Source: Candidatus Iainarchaeum sp. (GTDB lineage: Archaea > Iainarchaeota > Iainarchaeia > Iainarchaeales > UBA10191). Taken from it: a DNA stretch of 39,760 nucleotides. The notes below the pieces were generated by a model. That model was not told the DNA's origin. It saw only the letters and a list, made by a program, of their open reading frames with translations, and made no database searches. The stretch is taken from positions 1-39,760 of the forward strand of contig JAUSFL010000049.1 in the NCBI GenBank assembly GCA_030649735.1, given 5' to 3'. The translations under genes were made by a program, and so were the position numbers. Positions 22,292-30,075 of the stretch are shown one piece after another; within the stretch, counting starts at the first letter, position 1; each line of letters starts with the position of its first letter.

Positions 22292-22318
22292 ATTCTGGCG
22301 TTACACTTGTTTTGGTTC

Positions 22319-23065
22319 TCACTGCAACATTAGCTTTGCGGCTTCTGTAATGCTTGCCGCTTCCGCGATTTGAATGCTGTAGCCTTGCTCTTTCAAATAT
22401 TCCTGCAAGTCTATTCTTTTGGAAACATAAAATGTTCGCGTGATTTTCAAATTTCCTCTCTGGATTTCTTGCGTTTGCGGCTGGTAAATCATGAAAACTC
22501 TTTGGCCTTTTGGAACTACAAACAAGGAAAGCCCTTTTTCTGCGGCCGCTGTGGCTTTTTCAATCACTCCGCCAATCTGGCCAATGCTTCCGTCACTGTT
22601 TATTGTTCCAGTGATTGCCGCGTTTTGGTTCACTTGCTTTTTTTCAATTGCCGCAATTGTCGCTAGAGTGAAAGCGGCTCCAGCGCTTGGCCCTCCGACC
22701 AATTGGGCTTGAGAATTCTCAATAGTCAAAATCAAGTCCTTGTCCTGCAGGCTTTTTCCAGTGTATTTTTCAGCAACTTGCGCCGCAGTCTTTGCAGAAT
22801 CTTGCGTGTCAGGCTCTATGAATGGATTGACTGAAAGCAAAATCCTGCCAGAGCCTGGAATTATTTCAACGCTTGCCTGGCTTACCACGCCTTGGTTGTC
22901 TGCAGTGACTGCCACAATGTTAACGCTTGCTGAAAGCTTTGCTTCAGTGATTGGCGCAAGCTTTTGCGCTTGCGGCTGCATGCTATAGCCTGTAAAAAAC
23001 CCGATTCCAAACATGATTATTACAAGGAATAAGACATTGATGGCTTTTGCAAAGAATTCTGCCAT
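22319..23065 (-). CDS. Membrane-anchored LonC-like S16 serine protease without ATPase
   Basis: The 248-residue protein has an N-terminal transmembrane anchor (VLFLVIIMFGIGFFTGY). The Lon proteolytic domain faces outside, with the Ser-Lys dyad visible as GGPSAGAAFTLA (Ser127) and GQIGGVIEKATAA (Lys170). There is no AAA+ module, as in archaeal COG1750-type S16 proteins. It probably degrades or processes exposed proteins without ATP. It shares a 45-bp promoter region with the divergent gene at 23111. Confidence 0.88.
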   Translation of the reverse strand: MAEFFAKAINVLFLVIIMFGIGFFTGYSMQPQAQKLAPITEAKLSASVNIVAVTADNQGVVSQASVEIIPGSGRILLSVNPFIEPDTQDSAKTAAQVAEKYTGKSLQDKDLILTIENSQAQLVGGPSAGAAFTLATIAAIEKKQVNQNAAITGTINSDGSIGQIGGVIEKATAAAEKGLSLFVVPKGQRVFMIYQPQTQEIQRGNLKITRTFYVSKRIDLQEYLKEQGYSIQIAEAASITEAAKLMLQ

Positions 23066-23087
23066 GTATTAAAAGTTGCCGTGAGAG

Positions 23088-23095
23088 AATTTAAA
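23088..23095. promoter_or_regulatory. Shared TATA-like AATTTAAA between divergent genes
   Basis: In a 45-bp gap between two divergent starts only one TATA-like element is visible. It is near-symmetric, 23-30 bp from the LonC ATG and 16-23 bp from the ATG at 23111 (or 34-41 bp from an in-frame ATG at 23129). Confidence 0.4.
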
Positions 23096-23110
23096 GTTTG
23101 AGGTTCTTTA

Positions 23111-23884
23111 ATGGTAGAAGCTGAGAAAATGGAAAAAAACAAAGCAGTCGCAGGGCTTGTTGAAGAATGCATTGCCGCGGCAAATAGCGGAATTGACTTT
23201 TCGAAAAAGAAGGCCGCGAGAATAAGGAACACTGCAGTTCGATTAAATTCTGAAAATTCCCTGCTGACGGCTTATTTTGTGACTGAATTTACAAATCCTT
23301 ACTTGTTAATTCACGCTTTTGACAAGTCAGGATTAATTGCAGAGCCAGGGCAAAAGGCTTTTGTCGCAAGGTATAATCTTGTTTTGGATTTAGAGCGCCG
23401 CTTGATTCAGCATTTAGGCCACACAAACCCGCAAATTTACGCTTATTATGAAAGAAGCAATAAAATGCCTTTTTCAGAAAGGGAAAAAATTTTAACCGCG
23501 GGAATTTCAACTGAAGTCCAGCGGCTTAATTCTTTGGCAAAAGCAAAGGCGTCAATTTCTGAATGGCCTGGGGCTGCAAGGGAAAGGCAGGCAAGGCTGA
23601 ATTCTTTAGAGTATAGTATTAATTTTTTGACTTCTGAAGTCCTTACAAAATTGGAAAACGCGTGGATTATAAAATTGAAAGAATCAGGAACTCACTTGCC
23701 TCGCTTAAAACAGGCATTGCGCGACAAAAGCATTTCAAGCAGGGAAAAGGACATTATAGACCGTTATCTTTCAGCTTTGAAAGGAAAGCAAATTCGTCCA
23801 AGCCCAAGAAAGATCCAAAGGCCTTGGGGCTTGAAAGACAGGCCGGCAATTCCAAAGCCTGCAAGGCGCAGAAATCTGAAATGA
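23111..23884 (+). CDS. Unknown protein with basic C-terminal tail
   Basis: This 257-residue protein is mostly helical (EECIAAANSGIDFSKKKAARIRN, YNLVLDLERRLIQHLGH, SREKDIIDRYLSALKG). Its Pro/Arg/Lys-rich tail (RPSPRKIQRPWGLKDRPAIP) suggests nucleic-acid or ribosome contact. No signal peptide or membrane helix is visible. The spacing from the TATA-like element suggests that the in-frame ATG at 23129 may be the real start. Family unknown. Confidence 0.6.
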   Translation: MVEAEKMEKNKAVAGLVEECIAAANSGIDFSKKKAARIRNTAVRLNSENSLLTAYFVTEFTNPYLLIHAFDKSGLIAEPGQKAFVARYNLVLDLERRLIQHLGHTNPQIYAYYERSNKMPFSEREKILTAGISTEVQRLNSLAKAKASISEWPGAARERQARLNSLEYSINFLTSEVLTKLENAWIIKLKESGTHLPRLKQALRDKSISSREKDIIDRYLSALKGKQIRPSPRKIQRPWGLKDRPAIPKPARRRNLK

Positions 23885-23918
23885 TTTAAATACTTCATCT
23901 AGCAATAATTCTTTCATC

Positions 23919-24737
23919 ATGGCTGTTAAAGACTACTTTTTGCTTTTGAGGCCGGCAAACTGCGTTATTGCAGGAATTGCCTCGCTCATTGGATTTTGGA
24001 TTGCTTCAGGAAAAATCCTGTTGAATGAGCATGCTCTTTTGGCTTTTCTTGCAGTGTTTTTCGTGTGCGGCGCAGGACAGGCAGTGAATGACTATTTTGA
24101 CCTGGAAATTGACGGGAAAAAAAAGTCAAAAAGGCCCTTGGCTTCTGGAAAAATCAAGCCGCATGACGCTTTTTCATTCTCAATGGTCTTGTTCTTGCTT
24201 GGCTTGGTTTTCGCAATTTTTTTGGGGAGCCTTGCTTTCATGATTGCGTTATTCATGAGCCTTTTGCTTACAGCATACAGTGCTTTTCCAAAACTCAAGT
24301 TTTTGGGAAACTGGATTGTTGCGTTAGGCACTGCAATGACATTGGTTTTTGGCGCTGCAATTGCGGGAAATTTTGGAATTGTGATTTGGCTTTTTCCGGC
24401 AATGCTTTTCGCTAATGCCGCGCGCGAATTGATCAAGGACTTGGAAGACTTGCATGCGGACAAGGGCGTGAAAAAAACCTTGCCTTCAATGATTGGAGTA
24501 AAGCGTTCAAAATACGTCATTGCCGCGGTTTACGCGTTGGCGATAATGTTCTCGTATTACGCGTTTTCTTTCGGGATTGTGAAAAGCTATTTTTACTTGC
24601 TGTTTGTTTCAATAGCCGCAGTGGTGTTTTTTCTTTCAGTTTTTTCCGTTGGAAAAAACAATTTTTCAAAAGCCCAGTCGCTTGCAAAGCTTGGAATGGT
24701 TTTTGCGCTGCTGGCTTACTTTGCGGTCTTGTTTTAG
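23919..24737 (+). CDS. UbiA-family prenyltransferase (archaeal lipid, DGGGP synthase type)
   Basis: This 272-residue protein has eight to nine predicted membrane helices. The first Asp-rich motif is NDYFDLEIDGKKKSKRPLASGKI and the second is RELIKDLEDLHADKGVKKTLP. These bind the prenyl diphosphate through Mg2+. In archaea this subfamily usually attaches the second geranylgeranyl chain to geranylgeranylglyceryl phosphate. The exact substrate is inferred from family and domain of life. TATA-like ATTTAAATAC is about 25 bp upstream; the regulator gene follows after 10 bp. Confidence 0.88.
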   Translation: MAVKDYFLLLRPANCVIAGIASLIGFWIASGKILLNEHALLAFLAVFFVCGAGQAVNDYFDLEIDGKKKSKRPLASGKIKPHDAFSFSMVLFLLGLVFAIFLGSLAFMIALFMSLLLTAYSAFPKLKFLGNWIVALGTAMTLVFGAAIAGNFGIVIWLFPAMLFANAARELIKDLEDLHADKGVKKTLPSMIGVKRSKYVIAAVYALAIMFSYYAFSFGIVKSYFYLLFVSIAAVVFFLSVFSVGKNNFSKAQSLAKLGMVFALLAYFAVLF

Positions 24738-24747
24738 GAGCTTTTGA

Positions 24748-25668
24748 ATGCGTGCAAAAACACTGCAGAATTTGCTTTCCTTCCTTCAAAAGAACGGGTT
24801 TCAAACAGCCTGCTTTTCAGACTTTAAAAGCTGCTTTGACATTGCCGCAAGGCGCGAAGACTTGAACTTGCTTGTGAAAGTCTTGGAAAACATTGACTCC
24901 TTAAGGCCTGAAAGCGCGAAAGAAATGCAAAAGCTCGCGAACGTGCTTAATGCAGTAAGTTTGATTGTGGGCGAGAAATCAAAGGCATTCAAGCTGAAAA
25001 AAGGCGTGATTTTTGAAAGGCATTCAATTCCCACTGTAAGTTTTGAAACTTTCAAGGATCTTTTTTCCGGAGAAATTCCGGAAATCAATTACTTTAAAGG
25101 CCGTGAGACAGTTGCTTTGGATTCTGAAAAGCTCAAAAGCCTGCGTTCTGGACTGAACTTGAGCGCGCAAGGCCTTGCTGAAAGAATCGGCAGCAGCGCT
25201 GAAAGCATTTACCGCTTTGAGCAAGGCAGCAATGCTTCTTTGGAACTGGCGAAAAGGCTTGAGGAAGAATTGGGGGAAAGGCTTATTTTGCAAAGCAATC
25301 CATTGCATTCTATGCGGCAAAGGCCTGAAGGAGTTGAAAAAGTCGAAGACTCTGCATTAAAGCAGTTGAATTCTTTAGGCTTGAAGATTGCTGTTTTCAA
25401 TCACGCGCCATTCAAGGCATTCTCTAAAAACCTGCCTGAAAATGAAGAGCCTTTGATAATAAACAAGGGCGCGTCAAAAGTGGAGATTGAAAGAAAGGCA
25501 CTGGTTTTAGAGCGCACAAAGGCAGTTTTTGACAGCCATTCAATGATTATTGCGAAAGAATTCAAGCTGGAGTGCATCCAGCACACTCCAGTAGTTCTGG
25601 AAAAAGAATTGGAAGAACTGCACAAAAAGAAAGAATTGCTCAAGCTTTTGAAAGAAAGGGAAAACTAG
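24748..25668 (+). CDS. Archaeal HTH regulator, COG1395-like
   Basis: The 306-residue protein has an N-terminal domain (about 1-110) with INYFKGRETVALDSEKLKSLRSGLNLSAQGLAERIGSSAESIYRFEQGSNASLELAKRLEEEL in the middle (about 112-175), a Cro/C1-type HTH. A C-terminal domain (LKIAVFNHAPFKAFSKNLPENEEPLIINKG and onward) repeats the fold of the N-terminal one. This N-HTH-C layout is typical of a conserved archaeal regulator family. It is cotranscribed with UbiA (10-bp gap), hinting at lipid-linked control, though conserved linkage is not provable here. It ends tail-to-tail, overlapping the next gene by 4 bp. Confidence 0.75.
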   Translation: MRAKTLQNLLSFLQKNGFQTACFSDFKSCFDIAARREDLNLLVKVLENIDSLRPESAKEMQKLANVLNAVSLIVGEKSKAFKLKKGVIFERHSIPTVSFETFKDLFSGEIPEINYFKGRETVALDSEKLKSLRSGLNLSAQGLAERIGSSAESIYRFEQGSNASLELAKRLEEELGERLILQSNPLHSMRQRPEGVEKVEDSALKQLNSLGLKIAVFNHAPFKAFSKNLPENEEPLIINKGASKVEIERKALVLERTKAVFDSHSMIIAKEFKLECIQHTPVVLEKELEELHKKKELLKLLKEREN

Positions 25669-27053
25669 TTTCTTACGTCATTTCCGCACCATCTTGCAGG
25701 CCATGGCTTGGATTCAAAGCTAAAGTGTCCGCTGGTTTTCTTTCCAAAAGAATCATTTGCATAGCCGATAATGAACAATGTCCTTTCTTCAAGCTTGATT
25801 TCTTTTTCCAAAACAGCGTTGCCTTGCTTTGACTCAACGCTTATTTTATGGCTGCTTTTCCCGGCTTGGAATGTATAATACTGCCAGTCTTCTTTCTTTG
25901 AATTGTAAAAGTAATTGTTCGCCGCGGTTTTGCCGTCAATTTTCAATTCAATGTCTATTGGGCTTGCTTCCTTGCTTTCATTCCCTAACTGGAATCCAAT
26001 GTCCCCGAAAGGCGAAGGGCAGTTTTCAAACTTGGAGTCCAGCGCAGTAAGCCTTCCGACTTTCAGGCTGTCTTTTTCTTTCTCAAAACCAAGGACATAT
26101 TTTGTTCCATTCATTGAAAAGCAGTAAGCGACCGTGCTCATGAAAACCCTTAATTCTTCAAAGCCTGCTTTTTTCAAGTCCGGCAAATAATTGTCAAGAA
26201 ATTTTGAGGCCCAGTCAAACTGTTTTTTTGAAGTCACATATCCCGCATCAAAAATAGAGAGTTTCTTGAATGCTGCAAAGTCATTTTCTTTCAGGGATTT
26301 TTTGAAGGAAGCGAAAGTCTTTTCCGCAAGCAGCCTTAAGGAAGCAAAGTCTTCAATTTCCGCGCTGATTTCAAAAGCTTCTGGCTTTGGGCCATAGCCA
26401 ATTTCAGGCGCGTCTTTTTTAAAAATGAACTTGATTTTTGCAAAAGCGCCTTCTTTTCCGGTCGAGAATTTCTTTTCCAATGGCTTTTTTGCAAATGAAG
26501 ACTCTATTTTCAAGGCATGGCTTCCTTCGGGAAGTGCAAAGGAAAAAATTTCCATTCCACTCCTTGAAGTTGTAAAATAGCAGTCTTGCCATGCAAGCTT
26601 GCCGTCAATGAAAAGCCTAAAATCTGAAGGGCAATGGACGCCAACCCACATTTCTGTCTTGAAGTTTCCTTTATCATCGCGTTTTACTTCAAATTCTTTG
26701 AAGTATAATCCTTCAAACTTCCATCCTTCAGGCTTGCTGTCCCAGGCTCCGCTGGTGTAATGGAACCTGATGCTTGCCGAAAGGTTTTTGGCCTTAAAAT
26801 TATAGTATTTGATTTCCTTGCTTTGTCCTTCATCAGTTATGCTTTCAAACTTGATTTCTTCAAAGCCGGGAAATTGCCCGTCAATTATTGGCGCGGCCCA
26901 ATTAAAGCAATCCTGGCTTGCGATGCTGGAATATCTTGCGGAAACATCAAGGCCCTTGAATGCCTCAAGGTTTTTTTCCTTCAATGCTTTCTTGAAATTC
27001 CTGTAACAATTCTCAAGCTCTTTCTGAATTGCTGCCGGGCTTTTTTCTTCCAT
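25665..27053 (-). CDS. Unknown protein with internal duplication
   Basis: This 462-residue protein is built from two related halves. A NTF2/SnoaL-like segment at the start (YRNFKKALKEKNLEAFKGLDV ... QDCFNWAAPIIDGQFPGFEEIKF) returns near residue 240 (FASFKKSLKENDFAAFKKLSI ... KKQFDWASKFLDNYLPDLKKAGF). Each is followed by a beta-sandwich-like part (LRLFIDGKLAWQDCYFTTSRSG and VDIELKIDGKTAANNYFYNS-type). It has no signal peptide. Function is unknown. ATG 27053 (MEEKSPA) is preferred because the TATA-like GGATTAAATAC at 27075-27085 would lie within a start at 27074. Confidence 0.65.
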   Translation of the reverse strand: MEEKSPAAIQKELENCYRNFKKALKEKNLEAFKGLDVSARYSSIASQDCFNWAAPIIDGQFPGFEEIKFESITDEGQSKEIKYYNFKAKNLSASIRFHYTSGAWDSKPEGWKFEGLYFKEFEVKRDDKGNFKTEMWVGVHCPSDFRLFIDGKLAWQDCYFTTSRSGMEIFSFALPEGSHALKIESSFAKKPLEKKFSTGKEGAFAKIKFIFKKDAPEIGYGPKPEAFEISAEIEDFASLRLLAEKTFASFKKSLKENDFAAFKKLSIFDAGYVTSKKQFDWASKFLDNYLPDLKKAGFEELRVFMSTVAYCFSMNGTKYVLGFEKEKDSLKVGRLTALDSKFENCPSPFGDIGFQLGNESKEASPIDIELKIDGKTAANNYFYNSKKEDWQYYTFQAGKSSHKISVESKQGNAVLEKEIKLEERTLFIIGYANDSFGKKTSGHFSFESKPWPARWCGNDVRN

Positions 27054-27167
27054 GAATTTATTTAGAAAGTTCAAGTATTTAATCCTTGCATTTTTGCAGC
27101 CTGCAATTCATTTCTCAGGCGGCTGCAAAAGCAATGTCTTAAAATGACGAAAAGCTTTAATTCTAAA

Positions 27168-27680
27168 ATGAGATTTGTTCTAATTATGCTGTTAATTGCA
27201 GCATTGATTTCTGCAGGTTGTGTTGAAATGAATGAAATGAAAAGCCTGGAAATAATAGAGTTTTACTCTGACGGGGTTTTTGACGAGCATTACAGCAACA
27301 AGGCTTCAGAGCATTTTATCCTGGAAAAGAACGGAAAGCTTGGATTCAACGCTTACATTTGGGGAACCCCAATTGAACTCAACCATAATGATAGTTATGA
27401 CTGGAATGTTGAAGAAAGCACGCGAAAGCCGGTTTTTGAGAAAGTAGAAAAAATACTGAATGACAAGAATTATTTTGTTGACTTTAGGATTCTCCAGGAA
27501 AACGAGACAATAAACCATGGCGAAGGAAGCTATGTCCTCACTTATAAAATTGGCGGAAATTATCAAACTGCCTTTGTGATTGCGATTGAAGAAACCAATT
27601 CTTTCAAGGAGCTTGATAAAATCTTAAGGCCTTTGATGTCAAGCTTTGCAAAGAAAAGAAAGCCCTTCAATTTTCGCTGA
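27168..27680 (+). CDS. Small lipoprotein of unknown function
   Basis: It begins with a clear lipoprotein signal, MRFVLIMLLIAALISAGC (lipobox ISAGC). About 150 residues of mixed strand/helix follow (SLEIIEFYSDGVFDEHYSNKA, HGEGSYVLTYKIGGNYQTAFVIAI). An in-frame ATG at 27144 would add eight polar residues before the signal. TATA-like TCTTAAAATG at about 27135-27144 fits the ATG at 27168. The protein is anchored to the outer face of the membrane. No family recognised. Confidence 0.65.
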   Translation: MRFVLIMLLIAALISAGCVEMNEMKSLEIIEFYSDGVFDEHYSNKASEHFILEKNGKLGFNAYIWGTPIELNHNDSYDWNVEESTRKPVFEKVEKILNDKNYFVDFRILQENETINHGEGSYVLTYKIGGNYQTAFVIAIEETNSFKELDKILRPLMSSFAKKRKPFNFR

Positions 27681-27698
27681 TTACTTGAAAAACAATGG

Positions 27699-27953
27699 TT
27701 AGAGCTTTTTGTAAATGTTTTTCCTCAAGCCCACCGAAAGCAGGGTTATTTTTTTAAGCTGGAAATTTATTGAAGAAATTACCCTAAATTTTCCAACCCG
27801 GGTTTTGTAAAGATTGAATCCTTCAAGCTTTTCGAAAAAAACCATTGGCTGTTCTGCAGCAAGCTCCAGCTTTCTGGAAATCCTTTCAATTTCGCTCTTT
27901 TGGAGCTTTTTAATCTCCTTGCTGAACTTTTTGGTCGGGCAAAGTTCAAACAT
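27699..27953 (-). CDS. RelE/ParE-superfamily toxin (second module)
   Basis: The 84-residue protein starts with the family pattern KKFSKEIKKLQKSEIERISRKLELAAEQP. It continues FEKLEGFNLYKTRVGKFRVISSIN (the usual L-x-g-x-x-x-Y-R-x-R-x-G-x-Y/F-R-V core) and ITLLSVGLRKNIYKKL. Such proteins cleave mRNA on the ribosome or poison gyrase. It directly abuts its antitoxin gene, with no spacer. Confidence 0.85.
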   Translation of the reverse strand: MFELCPTKKFSKEIKKLQKSEIERISRKLELAAEQPMVFFEKLEGFNLYKTRVGKFRVISSINFQLKKITLLSVGLRKNIYKKL

Positions 27954-28193
27954 TCAGACTCCCCATTCTTTCTTGGCCTGCTTCCAGCTTAAAACCCTGC
28001 CTGCTTTTACATCTTCCAGCGATTCCTGGATTTGCTTGATTTCATCATCGCTTAAAGGGTCGTCCTTGCAGGAATTTATGAGCCTTCTTATTACCTCGGA
28101 GTACGGCTCTTTTTTTGAATTCTTGAAAGAATCCAGGTCTTTCTTCACTGATTTTTCAAGCCTTATTGTAGTGGTTAAAGCAGCCAAAATCAA
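27954..28193 (-). CDS. RHH-type antitoxin (DUF7557/VapB-like)
   Basis: This 79-residue protein has an N-terminal strand-helix-helix (TTTIRLEKSVKKDLDSFKNSKKEPYSEVIRRLINSC), typical of ribbon-helix-helix DNA-binding antitoxins. A toxin-binding tail follows (SDDEIKQIQESLEDVKAGRVLSWKQAKKEWG). TTG at 28193 or 28187 is the start. The TATA-like TTAATATAC (around 28215-28224) is at leaderless distance. The gtatac-rich region 28208-28233 upstream may hold the operator. Confidence 0.8.
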   Translation of the reverse strand: MILAALTTTIRLEKSVKKDLDSFKNSKKEPYSEVIRRLINSCKDDPLSDDEIKQIQESLEDVKAGRVLSWKQAKKEWGV

Positions 28194-28235
28194 TCACCAA
28201 TCTACTTGTGTATACAATAGTATATTAACGTATGC

Positions 28236-29264
28236 TTACTTGAACCACGCGCTTAAATCCTGCTGCGAGCCTTTCTCATTGGCTTTTGCCTCTAGCTTTT
28301 TCAGGACTGATTCAACGCGCTCGCGGTTGAAGTCGTGCTTTTCGCACAAGAACTCCAAGACTTTTTCGCGCTCCGGAAGCCTGAATTCAATATTGTAATC
28401 GCTTGTTGCTTCTGGCTTTAGGAAAATTTCCTCGATTTCCTTATAGTCAAACTCTGGCTTGAATTTCACTGTATCGCAAATGCTTTCAAAAGTATCGTGC
28501 TCTTGAACCAGTTTTAACGCTGTTTTTGGGCCGATGCGCGGAAACTTTTCATTAAAGTCTGTTCCAATTAGAATTCCAAGCCAGACAATCTTTTGCCTTG
28601 AAATTTTCAAGCCTTCAAGGTTTTTGCGCAAGTCAATGAATTCTGGAGAAATGTCAATGTAATAGCTTTTTCCAGGAACCTTGCGCTTTCCGGAAACAGT
28701 AATGTTGCGAAAGATTTTTGGAGCGCCAAAAAGCAGGCAGTCATAATCCTGGCTTACAACCCCGTAAATCTTTCCCTCGCTACACATTACGCTGATTTGC
28801 GCTTCGCCTTCCATTGGGGCTTCAATTACCGGAAAGCCAAGCGCTCTGATGAGCTCTTTGGCGTCAGAAAGCATTTCTTTTGTCAGTTTTAAGGCGCGCG
28901 AGCCTTGCTTTTTTGCCTCTTCCAAATCCCCGTCCTTTAAAGCCCGCTCGTGCTTTCCAATTGCTTCAGTGCGGATTTCCTGCCTTTTTTTGATTGTTTC
29001 AGCTTTTAAAAAATGCGGCTTGCCGTCAAAAACAAAAACAGGCCTTATTCCTTTTTCGAAAAGGTTTGTTGTCCTGTAAAGAATTCCAGTCAAATGGCTT
29101 GTGACATTTCCTTGCGAATCCATTAATGGAGTGCCGTCAGGCCCGCGAATGCTGCTCAAAAACTGGTAAATTATGTTGTAAGAGTCAACTCCGACTGTCT
29201 TGTTTGCCAAAAACTCAAGCTCTATTTTTTCCTTGTCCAAGAGCTCTCCAATTGCAGTTCCCAA
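28236..29264 (-). CDS. fen: Flap endonuclease FEN1
   Basis: This 342-residue structure-specific nuclease removes 5' flaps in Okazaki-fragment maturation and repair. Visible motifs are KTVGVDSYNIIYQFLSSIRG (first metal Asp), LMDSQGNVTSHLTGILYRT, FVFDGKPHFLK, APMEGEAQISVMC (Glu pair), VVSQDYDCLLFG and ILIGTDF. The C-terminus SQQDLSAWFK is a PCNA-binding PIP box. The start is placed at TTG 29264, because the product then begins MGTAIGELLDKEKIELE. That aligns with the usual MGVxxGD start of archaeal FEN1, whose Gly2 contacts the active site; a TTG at 29276 would add four residues. Confidence 0.95.
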   Translation of the reverse strand: MGTAIGELLDKEKIELEFLANKTVGVDSYNIIYQFLSSIRGPDGTPLMDSQGNVTSHLTGILYRTTNLFEKGIRPVFVFDGKPHFLKAETIKKRQEIRTEAIGKHERALKDGDLEEAKKQGSRALKLTKEMLSDAKELIRALGFPVIEAPMEGEAQISVMCSEGKIYGVVSQDYDCLLFGAPKIFRNITVSGKRKVPGKSYYIDISPEFIDLRKNLEGLKISRQKIVWLGILIGTDFNEKFPRIGPKTALKLVQEHDTFESICDTVKFKPEFDYKEIEEIFLKPEATSDYNIEFRLPEREKVLEFLCEKHDFNRERVESVLKKLEAKANEKGSQQDLSAWFK

Positions 29265-29469
29265 AAAATCACTCAAAGAAATAGCTTGAATGAAGTAAAA
29301 AAAGCAGTATGTTTCATTAATGCGTAAAACATCCTGGAATTCTGCGTTTTTGCAAAAAAGCAGGATACTTTAACAAACATTTAAATACTAGCGGAGCTTT
29401 ATTTGGGGTTGGCTATTTTTCCAGGCCAGATATGCAGGAATGTTTATATATATCCTATGCGCATAATAT
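29265..29469. other. 205-bp intergenic region with ncRNA promoter
   Basis: No convincing protein frame is visible. Near 29340-29365 an inverted repeat (CTGC...TTTTTGCAAAAAA...GCAG) could form a hairpin. A strong TATA element TTTATATATA lies at 29443-29452 on the plus strand, with a predicted start around 29470-29475. Confidence 0.45.
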
Positions 29470-29595
29470 TATTCTACACAAATTTCGGTTTGTGTCGATA
29501 GAACTTAGTTTTGGTGAGCCTATCCCAATTTCTATCTAAGTTCGACCAACTCTCTCTAGTCTCGCGGTGCATTTGTGCCGCGGACTCTTTTTCCT
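29470..29595 (+). ncRNA. Candidate structured RNA upstream of MBF1
   Basis: Downstream of the strong TATA element, three helices can be drawn: ACACAAA/TTTGTGT (29476-29482 with 29489-29495, 7 bp), GAACTTAG/CTAAGTTC (29501-29508 with 29536-29543, 8 bp) and CGCGGTGC/GTGCCGCG (29563-29570 with 29575-29582, 8 bp including two G-U). A T-rich stretch (29587-29600) follows the last hairpin. The stretch is not coding in a plausible way, and the ends are approximate. It could be a free sRNA or the leader of the MBF1 mRNA. It does not match tRNA, SRP, 5S or a C/D-box RNA. Confidence 0.5.
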
Positions 29596-29600
29596 TTACT

Positions 29601-29648
29601 TTTACTGGCCAGTAAAGCCTTCAGGCTGTGAAAAAGCAATTGCTTTTT
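29601..29648 (+). promoter_or_regulatory. Three consecutive palindromes before MBF1
   Basis: Perfect TTTACTGG/CCAGTAAA (29601-29616), a small hairpin AGCCT-tc-AGGCT (29616-29627) and perfect AAAAAGCAA/TTGCTTTTT (29631-29648) follow each other. The last ends in a T run and may end the upstream RNA. Its AT-rich end may also act as promoter for MBF1 (ATG 29675). The symmetry also suits an operator. Confidence 0.4.
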
Positions 29649-29674
29649 TAACTCATTTTTTCCTTTCTCTCTTT

Positions 29675-30070
29675 ATGCGCTGTGAAGTTTGCGGAAAAGC
29701 TCTTTTTGAGAAGATTTCTGCAAACATTGACGGTTCCAGAATGCTAGTGTGCCCTGAATGCGCTGGAGCGCACGGTTCTGAAATTACCGAGTTTTCTTCA
29801 GCCCAAAGCGTTCAGCAAAAGCAATCCTTCAAGCCAAGCGCAAGGATTGGAATAAGTGAAGGCCTTGACTTAAAACAGGATTTTGGTTCGATTGTTAGAA
29901 AAAAAAGGCAGCAGTTAAACTTGACTGTCGAAGAGCTTGCGAAAAAGATTTTTGAAAAGGAAAGCATTTTGCACAAGATTGAAAACCAAAAGATAGTGCC
30001 TTCAGACTCCATGGTTTTAAAGCTTGAGAAAGCCTTGCAAGTTTCATTACTGGAAAAACTGCAGGATTGA
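29675..30070 (+). CDS. MBF1-type protein (zinc ribbon + HTH)
   Basis: The 131-residue protein has an N-terminal zinc ribbon (CEVCGK, Cys3/Cys6; CPECAG) and a C-terminal Cro/C1 HTH (DFGSIVRKKRQQLNLTVEELAKKIFEKESILHKIENQKIVPSDSMVLKLEKAL). This is the layout of archaeal multiprotein bridging factor 1, which binds the small ribosomal subunit and/or the transcription machinery. ATG 29675 begins with the zinc ribbon; a longer frame from 29567 would run through the RNA candidate and is rejected. It is followed within 5 bp by the site-2 protease gene. Confidence 0.88.
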   Translation: MRCEVCGKALFEKISANIDGSRMLVCPECAGAHGSEITEFSSAQSVQQKQSFKPSARIGISEGLDLKQDFGSIVRKKRQQLNLTVEELAKKIFEKESILHKIENQKIVPSDSMVLKLEKALQVSLLEKLQD

Positions 30071-30075
30071 TTTGC

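Noticed and set aside
29470..29595. Assignment of the structured RNA to H/ACA or C/D guide RNA
   Set aside because: No RUGAUGA/CUGA boxes and no ACA box at the expected place after the stems; left as an unclassified candidate.
29567..29674. N-terminal extension of MBF1 from a GTG at 29567
   Set aside because: It would run through the hairpin and palindrome region and encode a non-conserved hydrophobic stretch; the zinc ribbon begins at ATG 29675.
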